DNA of 5,898 bases from the NCBI GenBank assembly GCA_021767525.1, contig JAASTF010000207.1:1-5898 (forward strand). Reading direction: 5' to 3'. Below are positions 1-5,898 of the stretch, one piece after another (positions within the stretch are counted from its first letter, which is position 1; every line of letters begins with the position of its first letter). The position numbers were made by a program, and so were the translations under genes. The stretch is from Paracoccaceae bacterium. Lineage in GTDB: Bacteria; Pseudomonadota; Alphaproteobacteria; Rhodobacterales; Rhodobacteraceae. Under the pieces are notes generated by a model that saw nothing but the letters and a program-made list of their open reading frames with translations, ran no database searches and had not been told where the DNA came from.

Positions 1-1998
1 CGAGATGGTGATGAACAGGACTGTGTTGATGCGGACATTTTCGCTGATCGTGGCCTGAAAACTGTCGCGCACATCGGTCAGCATGACGGCGGTGGCCAGC
101 ATCGGCATCTGTTTCAGTGCGGCCTGCAACTCGGGCAGCTGCGCGGTGTCGATCCACAGGTTCAGCGCGGTCACGCGCGGGGCTTCGCGCAGGCGATGAG
201 CCAGCGCATCAAGCTGCATGTAGGCGCCCAACCCGATATACTGCTGGGATACGGCGGCCACCGGCAGGGTAAAATCGCCCGTGCGGGTGCCGGTCAATTC
301 CACGCGCACCATATCACCCGCCCCAAGGTTCAACTGCTGCGCCAATTGTTCGGACAGCAGGATACCCTGCCGGGGCAGGGGAACCAGCGCGCCATCCACA
401 TCCAGCGTGCGCGCCAGATCGCCGCCCGGCATACGCGCGGTGATCGCCAGTTTCTTGGAGCGCGCGCCGTTATGCAGCGTCACCGGCAGATCGAACTGCG
501 GCTCGACCACCATAACGCCGGGCAGATGCTGTGCGGCGGTCACGGCCTGCAACCCGGCCTCGTGCGACAAGACAAGGCTGGCGTGCTGGCGGTTGGATTT
601 GAAAAAGGCGATGTCCACCACCTCGTCCAGCGCCGACAGCATGAAGTTCGACGCCACCAGGATCGCCACGCCCAGCGACAGGCCCAGCGCCGTAAACCCC
701 GCGCGCACGGGCCAGCGCAGAATGCCGCGCAGCACCATCATCGCCGTTTGCGGCAGGCGCAGCGCGTGGGCCAGCGCATCCAGCCGCCCGCGCCGGAAAT
801 TCGGCGGGGCGGGCGGGGCCATGGCCACCGCGGGTGCCAGCCGCGCCGCCGCCCACGCGGCCCGCAGCGCCCCCACCCCCGCCGCGGCCAAGCCGATCAA
901 CCCGGCCAAAGCATAAACATCCAGGTCATGCGGCCGGATCAGCCACGGAAAATCGAAAAACCGGGCGTAAAGCACCGACATTCCCGAGGACAGCCACGCC
1001 CCCGCCAACCAGCCGATCCCGATACCCAGCGCCGCCACCAGCGCCGCCAACATCAGGTAATGCAGTGCGATTTCGCTGTCGCGATAGCCCAGCGCCTTAA
1101 GCAGACCGATCTCGGACCGTTCCAGCGCGACGATGCGGCCCAGCACCATGTTCACCAGGAACGCGGCGATGCCGAAAAAAATCGGAGGCAGCACGGCGGA
1201 CATGCTGCGCAGCTGGTCCAGTTCGGCCTGGATAAAGGAATGGCTGACCTGGGTTTCGCGGTCATGCGCGCCCGTGCCACCCCATTCGTCCAGCAGCGCA
1301 TCGACCCGGTCGATCACCCCCTGAATGCTGGCATCGCGCCGCAAGGTCAGCGACAAGTCGTTGAAGGCACCGCTAAGGCCGAAACTGGCCGCAGCGGCAC
1401 GTTCGGGCATCCAGATAATGCCGAACCCTTCGTCATCGGGCATCAGCCCTCCGGGCGGCAGGGTATAGATGAATTCGGGGCTGCGCAGGGTGCCCGTGAT
1501 GGTCAGGTTCAGCCGCGTGCCGTCCAGGATGGCGGCAAAGCTGTCGCCGGGTTTGAACCCGTTGGCGCGGGCGAACCTCTCGCTGACCGCGACCTGAGTA
1601 CTGGCATCGGGGTCGGGCAAGCGGCCCTGCACCAGTATCGGCCGGTTCAGCACCGCGCCCTGCGCCGGCAGCGACAGCACCCGCCCCGAGGCCGGCGCCG
1701 CGCGACCCGGCAAATCCAGCACGACCCAGCCGCTGACCCGCGCCTCGGCCGCCTGCACCCCGTCGATCGCGGCCACGTCTTGCAGCACGGCGTTGGGGGC
1801 ACGGCGGGCGCTGGCAAAGACCTGCGCGAAATGCTGGCGGCCATAGTAATCCTGCAACGTCGCCTCAAGCGCGCGCACCATGCCAAGCCCGGTCAGGAAA
1901 ATGGCGACACCGCAGGCCAGAACCAGCGCGATGGCCAGCGCCTGCGCCTTGAGCCGCCACAGGTCGCGCAGCAGTTTCTTATCCAGCGCGTGCAGCAT
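1..1998 (-). CDS. FtsX/MacB-type ABC transporter permease, large two-module form (C-terminus off the left edge)
   Basis: This is the membrane subunit of an envelope ABC transporter of the MacB/LolCE/DevC class. From ATG at 1998 the frame stays open for 666 codons to the window edge with no stop, so the protein is C-terminally incomplete. Visible layout: a first membrane segment at about residues 18-41; a periplasmic MacB_PCD-like domain at about 45-260; an FtsX core at about 265-395 with three hydrophobic stretches, including the cytoplasmic segment ALERSEIGLLKALGY (291-305) typical of FtsX permeases; a second module beginning with a membrane segment at about 430-452; a second soluble domain at about 460-655; and the start of another membrane segment at the edge. 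By analogy the missing part should hold the final FtsX membrane segments, for a total near 780-800 residues. The start codon overlaps the stop of the ATPase gene by one base (TGATG), implying translational coupling. Family and topology are firm; the substrate is unknown. Confidence 0.93.
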   Translation of the reverse strand, partial: MLHALDKKLLRDLWRLKAQALAIALVLACGVAIFLTGLGMVRALEATLQDYYGRQHFAQVFASARRAPNAVLQDVAAIDGVQAAEARVSGWVVLDLPGRAAPASGRVLSLPAQGAVLNRPILVQGRLPDPDASTQVAVSERFARANGFKPGDSFAAILDGTRLNLTITGTLRSPEFIYTLPPGGLMPDDEGFGIIWMPERAAAASFGLSGAFNDLSLTLRRDASIQGVIDRVDALLDEWGGTGAHDRETQVSHSFIQAELDQLRSMSAVLPPIFFGIAAFLVNMVLGRIVALERSEIGLLKALGYRDSEIALHYLMLAALVAALGIGIGWLAGAWLSSGMSVLYARFFDFPWLIRPHDLDVYALAGLIGLAAAGVGALRAAWAAARLAPAVAMAPPAPPNFRRGRLDALAHALRLPQTAMMVLRGILRWPVRAGFTALGLSLGVAILVASNFMLSALDEVVDIAFFKSNRQHASLVLSHEAGLQAVTAAQHLPGVMVVEPQFDLPVTLHNGARSKKLAITARMPGGDLARTLDVDGALVPLPRQGILLSEQLAQQLNLGAGDMVRVELTGTRTGDFTLPVAAVSQQYIGLGAYMQLDALAHRLREAPRVTALNLWIDTAQLPELQAALKQMPMLATAVMLTDVRDSFQATISENVRINTVLFITIS

Positions 1999-2729
1999 CA
2001 CCAGGCGATCTCGGATGCGGGCAGGCGGGTGTCGTTTTCGGCAACCTCCACCACCCGTCCATCGTGAAAGCGGATCACCCGATGGGCCATTTTTCGGATG
2101 CCCGCGTTATGGGTGATCACCAGCGTCGTGGTGCCAAAGCGGCTGTTCACCTCGTCCAGCGCGGCCAGAACGGCGGTGCCCGTCTTGCTGTCCAGCGCGC
2201 CGGTCGGTTCATCGCACAGCAAAACGCCGGGGCGCTTGGCGATGGCGCGGGCGATGGCGACGCGCTGTTGCTCTCCCCCCGACATCTGGGCGGGAAAGTG
2301 GTTCAGCCGGCCGGACAGGCCCACCAGCTCTAGCGCCTCGTCGGGGTGCATGGGGTTGTCGGCCACATCGGTCACCAGCGCCACGTTTTCGCGCGCGGTC
2401 AGGCTGGCCACCAGGTTATAGAATTGAAACACGAATCCGACGTGATCGCGGCGATAGCGGGTCAGCTGCCGGTCGGTCATGGCGGTCAGTTCCTGATCGC
2501 GAAACCACGCCTGCCCGCTGGTGGCATGATCCAGCCCCCCAACGATGTTCAGCAGGGTCGACTTGCCGCTGCCCGAAGGGCCCAAAAGCACGACCAACTC
2601 ACCCTCGGGCAGGTCCAGGTCGACACCGTCCAGCGCGCGCACCTCGGCCGTGGCGCCGCCGCCGTAAATCTTGGTCAGGTCGCGCGTGCGAAACACCGGG
2701 CGGCCTGGGTCGGGTGCGGTTTGCGTCAT
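1998..2729 (-). CDS. ABC transporter ATP-binding protein, MacB/LolD/DevA class
   Basis: This is the cytoplasmic ATPase partner of the FtsX-type permease that follows it; in this class ATP hydrolysis drives periplasmic conformational change rather than classic transmembrane import. The 243-residue protein has a complete nucleotide-binding domain: Walker A GPSGSGKS (50-57), Q-loop glutamine Q102 in FVFQFYNL, signature MSGGEQQRVAIARA (from 149), Walker B VLLCDEP (169-175, catalytic E174), D-loop GALD (177-180) and switch histidine H207 in VITHN. The SGGEQQR signature and DEPTGALD are typical of the LolD/MacB branch. ATG at 2729 was chosen because GAAAGGG (2735-2741, minus strand) sits 5 nt upstream; an in-frame TTG at 2801 would add 24 basic, non-conserved residues. 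Length fits the family (about 220-250). It is first in its operon, and its stop overlaps the permease start. The substrate cannot be deduced. Confidence 0.95.
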   Translation of the reverse strand: MTQTAPDPGRPVFRTRDLTKIYGGGATAEVRALDGVDLDLPEGELVVLLGPSGSGKSTLLNIVGGLDHATSGQAWFRDQELTAMTDRQLTRYRRDHVGFVFQFYNLVASLTARENVALVTDVADNPMHPDEALELVGLSGRLNHFPAQMSGGEQQRVAIARAIAKRPGVLLCDEPTGALDSKTGTAVLAALDEVNSRFGTTTLVITHNAGIRKMAHRVIRFHDGRVVEVAENDTRLPASEIAW

Positions 2730-2734
2730 GCGTG

Positions 2735-2741
2735 CCCTTTC
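2735..2741 (-). promoter_or_regulatory. Ribosome binding site of the minus-strand ABC ATPase
   Basis: GAAAGGG on the minus strand ends 5 nt before the ATG at 2729. It is a moderate Shine-Dalgarno match and is the main reason to prefer this start over the upstream in-frame TTG at 2801. Confidence 0.6.
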
Positions 2742-2780
2742 GCGCGTCCAGGCCACTGTGCCAGCGCGCCGGATTCGCGC

Positions 2781-2796
2781 TTTGACTCGTGTCAAA
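2781..2796. promoter_or_regulatory. Perfect 6+4+6 inverted repeat, candidate operator of the minus-strand ABC operon
   Basis: TTTGAC - TCGT - GTCAAA is a perfect dyad centred about 60 nt upstream of the ATPase start. The core TTGAC-N4-GTCAA has the same geometry as the CRP/FNR-superfamily box TTGAT-N4-ATCAA, with the inner T/A pair replaced by C/G; a TetR-type operator is an equally possible reading. TTGACA on the minus strand (2795-2790) also resembles a -35 element, but no good -10 lies at normal spacing. The dyad is seen directly; its function as an operator and the identity of the binding protein are inferred. Confidence 0.45.
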
Positions 2797-2827
2797 CGCA
2801 ACCAAGCATTGCGGGCGCCTGCTCAAA

Positions 2828-2863
2828 TTTTCAGCCAACCAGCGCAAAGGTTTGCGCTGAAAA
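2828..2863. repeat. Composite inverted repeat in the divergent intergenic region (candidate operator)
   Basis: Two overlapping dyads occur here. The inner one has 9-bp arms CAGCGCAAA (2840-2848) and TTTGCGCTG (2851-2859) around a 2-nt GG centre. The outer one pairs TTTTCAGC (2828-2835) with GCTGAAAA (2856-2863) across 20 nt. They share the GCTG at 2856-2859, so the two pairings cannot form fully at once. The site is about 70 nt before the potA start and 110 nt before the ATPase start. The short centre favours a dimeric protein-binding site over an RNA hairpin, and no T-run follows on either strand, so it is not a typical terminator. No regulator can be assigned. Confidence 0.5.
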
Positions 2864-2872
2864 CGGACAAAG

Positions 2873-2910
2873 AATTTGATTTTCCGCCGTCCATAAGTTT
2901 TGATCAAATT
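2873..2910 (+). promoter_or_regulatory. AT-rich inverted repeat with weak promoter-like boxes upstream of potA
   Basis: AATTTGAT (2873-2880) is repeated in inverted form as ATCAAATT (2903-2910), and the right copy overlaps a small perfect palindrome TTTGATCAAA (2899-2908). On the plus strand TTGATT (2876-2881) and TTTGAT (2899-2904) are separated by 17 nt and match the sigma-70 consensus at 4 of 6 bases each. On the minus strand TTGATC (2907-2902) and GAAAAT (2884-2879) are also 17 nt apart. This is the most AT-rich part of the gap and the best place for the pot promoter, but the box matches are weak and the strand assignment is provisional. Confidence 0.3.
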
Positions 2911-2916
2911 ATCGAC

Positions 2917-2922
2917 GGGGGA
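2917..2922 (+). promoter_or_regulatory. Ribosome binding site of potA
   Basis: GGGGGA lies 8 nt before the ATG at 2931. It is purine-rich and correctly spaced, supporting that start, which also begins the protein right at the conserved first beta-strand (MIEIANVTKTF). Confidence 0.5.
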
Positions 2923-2930
2923 TCGACTGC

Positions 2931-4004
2931 ATGATCGAAATCGCGAATGTCACCAAGACCTTCACCGGCCGTGGCGCGCCGTTCACCGCGCTTGACGACG
3001 TGTCGGTGACGATCCGCGAGAATGAGTTTTTCACGCTTTTGGGCCCGTCGGGCTGTGGCAAGACCACGCTGTTGCGGGTGATCGCCGGGTTCATCGACCC
3101 CACACGCGGAACCGTCAAGCTGGATGGGCAAGACCTGGTCAGCCTGCCGCCCTACAAGCGCCCGGTGAACACGGTGTTCCAGTCTTACGCGCTGTTCCCG
3201 CACATGACGGTGGCGCAGAATATCGGCTTTGGCCTGGAAATGCAGGACAAGCCTAGTGACGAGGTCAAGCACACGGTCGACGAGATGCTGGCGCTGGTGC
3301 GCATGACCGAAATGGCCGACCGCAAGACATCGGAAATCTCGGGCGGTCAGCAACAGCGCGTGGCGCTGGCCCGGGCACTGGCCCCGCGCCCCAAGGTGCT
3401 GCTGTTGGACGAGCCGTTGAGCGCGCTGGATTTCAAACTGCGCAAGGACATGCAGCTGGAGCTGAAGCGCCTGCAATCGGAAACCGGCATCACCTTTGTC
3501 TTCGTCACCCACGACCAGGAAGAGGCGCTGACCATGTCCGACAGGATCGCCGTGATGAATGCGGGCATGATCCGGCAGATCGGCGGCCCGCGCGACATCT
3601 ACGATCATCCGGCCGAACGCTTTGTCGCGGATTTCATAGGCGACACCAATTTCCTGCAGGTCGAGTTGCTGCAAACCGAAGGCGACAGCGCCCATATCCG
3701 CCTGCCCTCGGGGGCCGAGGCGCAGGTCCGCGCGCCGCATGATGGCATGGCGCCGGGGCCCGTGACCCTGGCAATCCGCCCCGAACATGCCAGCCTGGCG
3801 GGTGGCGACGGTGCGGCTCTGCCCGGCACGCTGGCCAATATCGTCTATTTCGGCACCGACACGCATTTTCATGTCGATCTGGACGGCGGCGCGCGGTTCG
3901 TTCTGCGGCAGCAAAACCAGCCCGGCCAGCGCCAGGGCTGGTCGGTGGGCGACGCGGTGACGGTCACGCTGGCCCCCGGCGTCGGCCAGGTGCTGAGGGA
4001 TTGA
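2931..4004 (+). CDS. potA: Polyamine ABC importer ATP-binding protein (PotA-type)
   Basis: This is the cytoplasmic ATPase of a spermidine/putrescine-type importer, energising the PotB-PotC channel. The 357-residue protein has Walker A GPSGCGKT (38-45), Q-loop Q84 in VFQSYALFPHMTV, signature ISGGQQQRVALARAL (136-150), Walker B VLLLDEP (156-162, catalytic E161), D-loop SALD (164-167) and switch histidine H194 in FVFVTHDQEEALTMSDR. The LSALDFKLRKDMQLELKRLQ stretch is characteristic of PotA. Residues from about 240 form a regulatory C-terminal region with a TOBE-like segment (AIRPEH at 281-286, then NIVYFGTDTHFHV). Length is close to that usual for PotA (about 360-380). It is first in a potABCD-order operon and ends 4 nt before potB. 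Homologues can serve other cationic amines or opine-like compounds, so substrate is inferred from family and operon; the ATPase class itself is certain. Confidence 0.93.
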   Translation: MIEIANVTKTFTGRGAPFTALDDVSVTIRENEFFTLLGPSGCGKTTLLRVIAGFIDPTRGTVKLDGQDLVSLPPYKRPVNTVFQSYALFPHMTVAQNIGFGLEMQDKPSDEVKHTVDEMLALVRMTEMADRKTSEISGGQQQRVALARALAPRPKVLLLDEPLSALDFKLRKDMQLELKRLQSETGITFVFVTHDQEEALTMSDRIAVMNAGMIRQIGGPRDIYDHPAERFVADFIGDTNFLQVELLQTEGDSAHIRLPSGAEAQVRAPHDGMAPGPVTLAIRPEHASLAGGDGAALPGTLANIVYFGTDTHFHVDLDGGARFVLRQQNQPGQRQGWSVGDAVTVTLAPGVGQVLRD

Positions 4005-4008
4005 GGCG

Positions 4009-4911
4009 ATGAGCGACGCGGCCACACAACGCGCCACACGCTCGCGCTGGCTGTTGCTGGCGCCGGCGCTGGCGGTGTTGATATTTGCCGCCTCGGGGCC
4101 GCTGCTGATCGTTCTGTTCTATTCCTTCCTGACGCCCGGCGATTACGGCGGCGTGGTGTGGGAGTTTTCGACCGACGCCTGGTTCAACGTGGTGCTGGAA
4201 GAGGATTTCTTTACCGAGGAGGTCGGATTCGCCGATGCGCATCTGTCGATCTTCTGGCGGTCGATCAAGCTGTCGCTGATGACCGCGCTGCTGACCTTTA
4301 TCTTCGGCTTTCCCACCGCCTATTTCATCGCCACGCGCCCCAAGGAAAAGCGCGATATCTGGATGCTGCTGATCATCATCCCGTTCTGGACGAACCTGTT
4401 GATCCGCACCTTCGCCATCATGGAACTGATCCGCGCCGAGGGCACGGTGAACACGCTGCTTTTGTGGACCGGCATCATAGACGAGCCGATACAGATGCTG
4501 TTCACCGAATTCGCGATCCTGCTGGGCATGGCCTATGTTTACCTGCCGCTGATGGTGCTGCCGATCTATGCCTCGCTTGAACGGTTCGATTTCACGCTGG
4601 TCGAGGCGGGGTATGATCTTTACGCCAGCCGCTGGCGGGTGCTGAAGCGGGTGATCTTTCCGCTGGCCAAGCCGGGCGTCATCGCCGGGTCGATCCTGGT
4701 GTTCGTGCCCTCGCTTGGCGCCTATGTCACGCCGCGCGTGCTGGGCGGTGGCAAGCAATTGATGCTGGGCAATCTGATCGAGTTGCAATTCGGCGCGGGC
4801 CGCAACTGGCCCTTGGGTGCGGCGCTGTCGCTGACCTTGCTGGCCATCGTGATGGTCGCGCTGATCCTTTACGTTCGCGCCGCCGGCAACGAAGAGGTGC
4901 GGCATGGCTAA
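4009..4911 (+). CDS. potB: Polyamine ABC importer permease (PotB-type)
   Basis: This is one of two inner-membrane channel subunits of the polyamine importer. The 300-residue protein shows six hydrophobic segments at about 14-37, 84-108, 116-137, 165-187, 224-246 and 268-290. PotB-like landmarks are PFWTNLLIRTFA (125-136), the MLFTEFAILLGMAYVYLPLMVLPIY stretch (from 163) and GGGKQLMLGNLI (246-257). The cytoplasmic EAA loop that docks on PotA runs from E199 to about G223 (EAGYDLYASRW ... FPLAKPG); its third residue is Gly (G201) and the usual conserved Gly is Tyr (Y205). The first periplasmic loop (about 41-83) is rich in acidic and aromatic residues (VLEEDFFTEEVGFADAHLS). The start follows potA by 4 nt with GAGGGA (3995-4000) 8 nt upstream as ribosome site. 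The last 8 nt overlap potC (ATGGCTAA), suggesting coupled translation. Confidence 0.93.
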   Translation: MSDAATQRATRSRWLLLAPALAVLIFAASGPLLIVLFYSFLTPGDYGGVVWEFSTDAWFNVVLEEDFFTEEVGFADAHLSIFWRSIKLSLMTALLTFIFGFPTAYFIATRPKEKRDIWMLLIIIPFWTNLLIRTFAIMELIRAEGTVNTLLLWTGIIDEPIQMLFTEFAILLGMAYVYLPLMVLPIYASLERFDFTLVEAGYDLYASRWRVLKRVIFPLAKPGVIAGSILVFVPSLGAYVTPRVLGGGKQLMLGNLIELQFGAGRNWPLGAALSLTLLAIVMVALILYVRAAGNEEVRHG

Positions 4912-5707
4912 GCAGGGGTTCGACATCCGCCGCCAGCCCGGGTTTGCCACCATTGCGATGGCCTGTTTCGTGGTGCTGTATCTGCCGATCATCCTGTTGG
5001 TGGTCTATTCGTTCAACGCCGGCACCTCGATCGCGATCTGGGAGGGGTTCAGCTGGCGCTGGTATGTCAGCGCCTGGCAGAACGAACAGGTGCAGGCCGC
5101 CACGATCCGGTCGCTTGTGATCGCGTTCTGGGCCACGCTGATCGCCACGTCCTGCGCCGTTCTGGCGGCATTGGCCACGACGCGGCAGGGCAGGTTTCGC
5201 GGCTATACGCTGGTGTTCGCGATGATCAACCAGCCGCTGATGGTGCCCGAGATCGTGACCGCCGTGGCGCTTTTGATCTTTTTCGCCATGATCAAGGTGG
5301 CGACCGGATATACCGGCCTGTTCTACCTGATTATCGCGCATGCGGCGTTCTGCATTCCCTTTGCCTATATGCCGATCCGCGCGCGCCTGCAGGGGATGGA
5401 CCTGAGCCTGGAACAAGCGGCGATGGACCTCTACGGCACGCCCTGGCGCGTCTTTCGCCGCATCACCCTGCCGCAGCTTTGGCCGGGGATCCTGGCCGGT
5501 GCGATGCTGGCCTTCGTGATTTCGCTGGATGACGTGGTGATTACGGAATTCGTGAAATCCGCCGGGCAGGATACACTGCCCACCTACATGCTGGGGCAGT
5601 TGCGCCGAGTCGTCACCCCCGAGGTCAACGCCATATCCACGGCGCTTTTGGCCATATCGGTGGTGATGGTGATGGGCTTTTTCTTTCTCAGCCGAAACAA
5701 GAAATAA
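4904..5707 (+). CDS. potC: Polyamine ABC importer permease (PotC-type)
   Basis: This is the second inner-membrane channel subunit, forming a heterodimer with PotB. The 267-residue protein has hydrophobic segments at about 14-36, 68-91, 101-129, 137-158, 194-216 and 242-262. Family landmarks are YLPIILLVVYSFN (26-38), the EAA loop QAAMDLYGTPWRVFRRITLPQ (171-191), and AFVISLDDVVIT (203-214), a strong PotC/PotI-type signature. As in PotB, the usually conserved Gly of the EAA loop is Tyr (Y177). The length is normal for the family (about 255-275). The start ATG overlaps the potB stop by 8 nt, and GAAGAGG (4891-4897) sits 6 nt upstream inside potB as its ribosome site. The stop is 27 nt before the binding-protein gene. 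Assignment to PotC rather than PotI rests mainly on gene order and the PotA-like ATPase. Confidence 0.93.
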   Translation: MAKQGFDIRRQPGFATIAMACFVVLYLPIILLVVYSFNAGTSIAIWEGFSWRWYVSAWQNEQVQAATIRSLVIAFWATLIATSCAVLAALATTRQGRFRGYTLVFAMINQPLMVPEIVTAVALLIFFAMIKVATGYTGLFYLIIAHAAFCIPFAYMPIRARLQGMDLSLEQAAMDLYGTPWRVFRRITLPQLWPGILAGAMLAFVISLDDVVITEFVKSAGQDTLPTYMLGQLRRVVTPEVNAISTALLAISVVMVMGFFFLSRNKK

Positions 5708-5721
5708 CCGACAGAACCAAC

Positions 5722-5727
5722 AGGAGG
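5722..5727 (+). promoter_or_regulatory. Strong ribosome binding site of the substrate-binding protein gene
   Basis: AGGAGG, a full Shine-Dalgarno core, lies 7 nt before the ATG at 5735. It is the best ribosome site in the operon, consistent with the higher copy number needed for a periplasmic binding protein than for the membrane subunits. Confidence 0.75.
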
Positions 5728-5734
5728 GTTCACT

Positions 5735-5898
5735 ATGAAACTGACGAAATCATTTGCCGTTCTGGCCGCAATGGCCGTGGCCGGGTCCGCGCAGGCCGAG
5801 GGCCAGCTGAACATCTATAACTGGGGCAACTACACCAGCCCCGAGCTGATCGAGAAATTCGAACAGGAATACGGGGTCGAGGTCACGATCACCGATTA
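5735..5898 (+). CDS. potD: Periplasmic polyamine-binding protein (PotD/PotF family), N-terminal part only
   Basis: This is the start of the periplasmic receptor that delivers polyamine to PotB-PotC. Only 54 codons lie in the window; the frame is open to the right edge. Residues 1-21 are a Sec signal peptide: MKLTK basic start, hydrophobic core FAVLAAMAVAG, and a SAQA signal peptidase I site predicted to cut before E22. The mature start LNIYNWGNYTSPELIEKFEQEYGVEVTI is the family hallmark first strand and helix. W30 and Y33 in YNWGNY align with W34 and Y37 of E. coli PotD, which contact spermidine, supporting a polyamine-type ligand. The remaining ligand residues, which would separate spermidine from putrescine preference, lie beyond the edge. 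The strong ribosome site and 27-nt gap after potC fit a last-gene position in a potABCD operon. Confidence 0.93.
   Translation, partial: MKLTKSFAVLAAMAVAGSAQAEGQLNIYNWGNYTSPELIEKFEQEYGVEVTITD

Noticed and set aside
600..1000. Frequent CCAGCGC / GCGCTGG heptamers as a repeat array
   Set aside because: They are irregularly spaced and mostly fall in codons for Ala-Leu and similar pairs in a high-GC gene; they reflect codon use, not a repeat element.
196..2067. Plus-strand open frame of 623 codons
   Set aside because: It lies antisense to the FtsX-type permease, whose translation gives clear membrane segments and family motifs. The 623-codon product is rich in Arg, Gln and His with no recognisable domain, as expected from a frame opposite a high-GC gene.
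2730..2801. N-terminal extension of the ABC ATPase to an in-frame TTG at 2801
   Set aside because: The extra 24 residues are Arg-rich and unlike the family, the extension would run over the dyad at 2781-2796, and ATG at 2729 has its own ribosome site.
2840..2859. Intrinsic terminator from the 9-bp-arm dyad
   Set aside because: The centre is only 2 nt, no T-run follows on either strand, and both flanking genes start here rather than end.
2346..2879. Plus-strand open frame of 177 codons reaching into the intergenic region
   Set aside because: Mostly antisense to the ABC ATPase with its full motif set; the part in the gap crosses the dyads and shows no protein-like pattern.
2904..4037. Minus-strand open frame of 377 codons opposite potA
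   Set aside because: The sense strand encodes an intact PotA with every ABC motif; the antisense product is His/Gln/Arg-rich without domains, and is a by-product of G/C third-position bias.
3964..4992. Minus-strand open frame of 342 codons opposite potB
   Set aside because: Antisense to a complete six-segment permease; low-complexity Gln/Arg/His composition and no plausible ribosome site context.
4727..5416. Minus-strand open frame of 229 codons opposite potB/potC
   Set aside because: Antisense to two well-supported permease genes and lacking any recognisable motif.

Overview
The window is high-GC, tightly packed bacterial DNA with short gene junctions and strong G/C third-position bias. 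Protein style (PotA/PotB/PotC sequences, SBP start, a DevA/LolD-like ATPase paired with a large FtsX-type permease) suggests an alphaproteobacterium, probably of the Rhodobacteraceae/roseobacter type. That placement is an inference from general resemblance, not a database match.

The layout is two divergent ABC-transporter operons around a noncoding gap of about 200 bp (2730-2930). On the minus strand, reading leftward, lie an ABC ATPase (2729-1998) and a large FtsX/MacB-type permease (1998-1, running off the left edge), joined by a one-base TGATG stop/start overlap. This is a MacB/LolD/DevA-class system, a group that typically exports or extracts substrates at the cell envelope. A periplasmic adaptor (HlyD-like) often accompanies such pairs and might lie beyond the left edge; the substrate cannot be read from sequence.

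On the plus strand, reading rightward, lie four genes in the classic potABCD order: ATPase (2931-4004), two inner-membrane permeases (4009-4911 and 4904-5707), and the start of a periplasmic substrate-binding protein (5735 onward, cut by the right edge). They form a spermidine/putrescine-type importer: PotD captures polyamine in the periplasm, PotB and PotC form the channel, and PotA hydrolyses ATP. Spacings are 4 nt, an 8-nt overlap, and 27 nt with a strong Shine-Dalgarno sequence before the binding protein.

The gap between the operons holds three separate inverted repeats and is the most likely control region for both. No RNA gene, CRISPR array, insertion sequence or phage-type gene was seen. 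The genes themselves belong to well-known families and no new system is evident. The points most worth a second look are the stacked dyads in the divergent control region and a matching Gly-to-Tyr change in the EAA loops of both Pot permeases.
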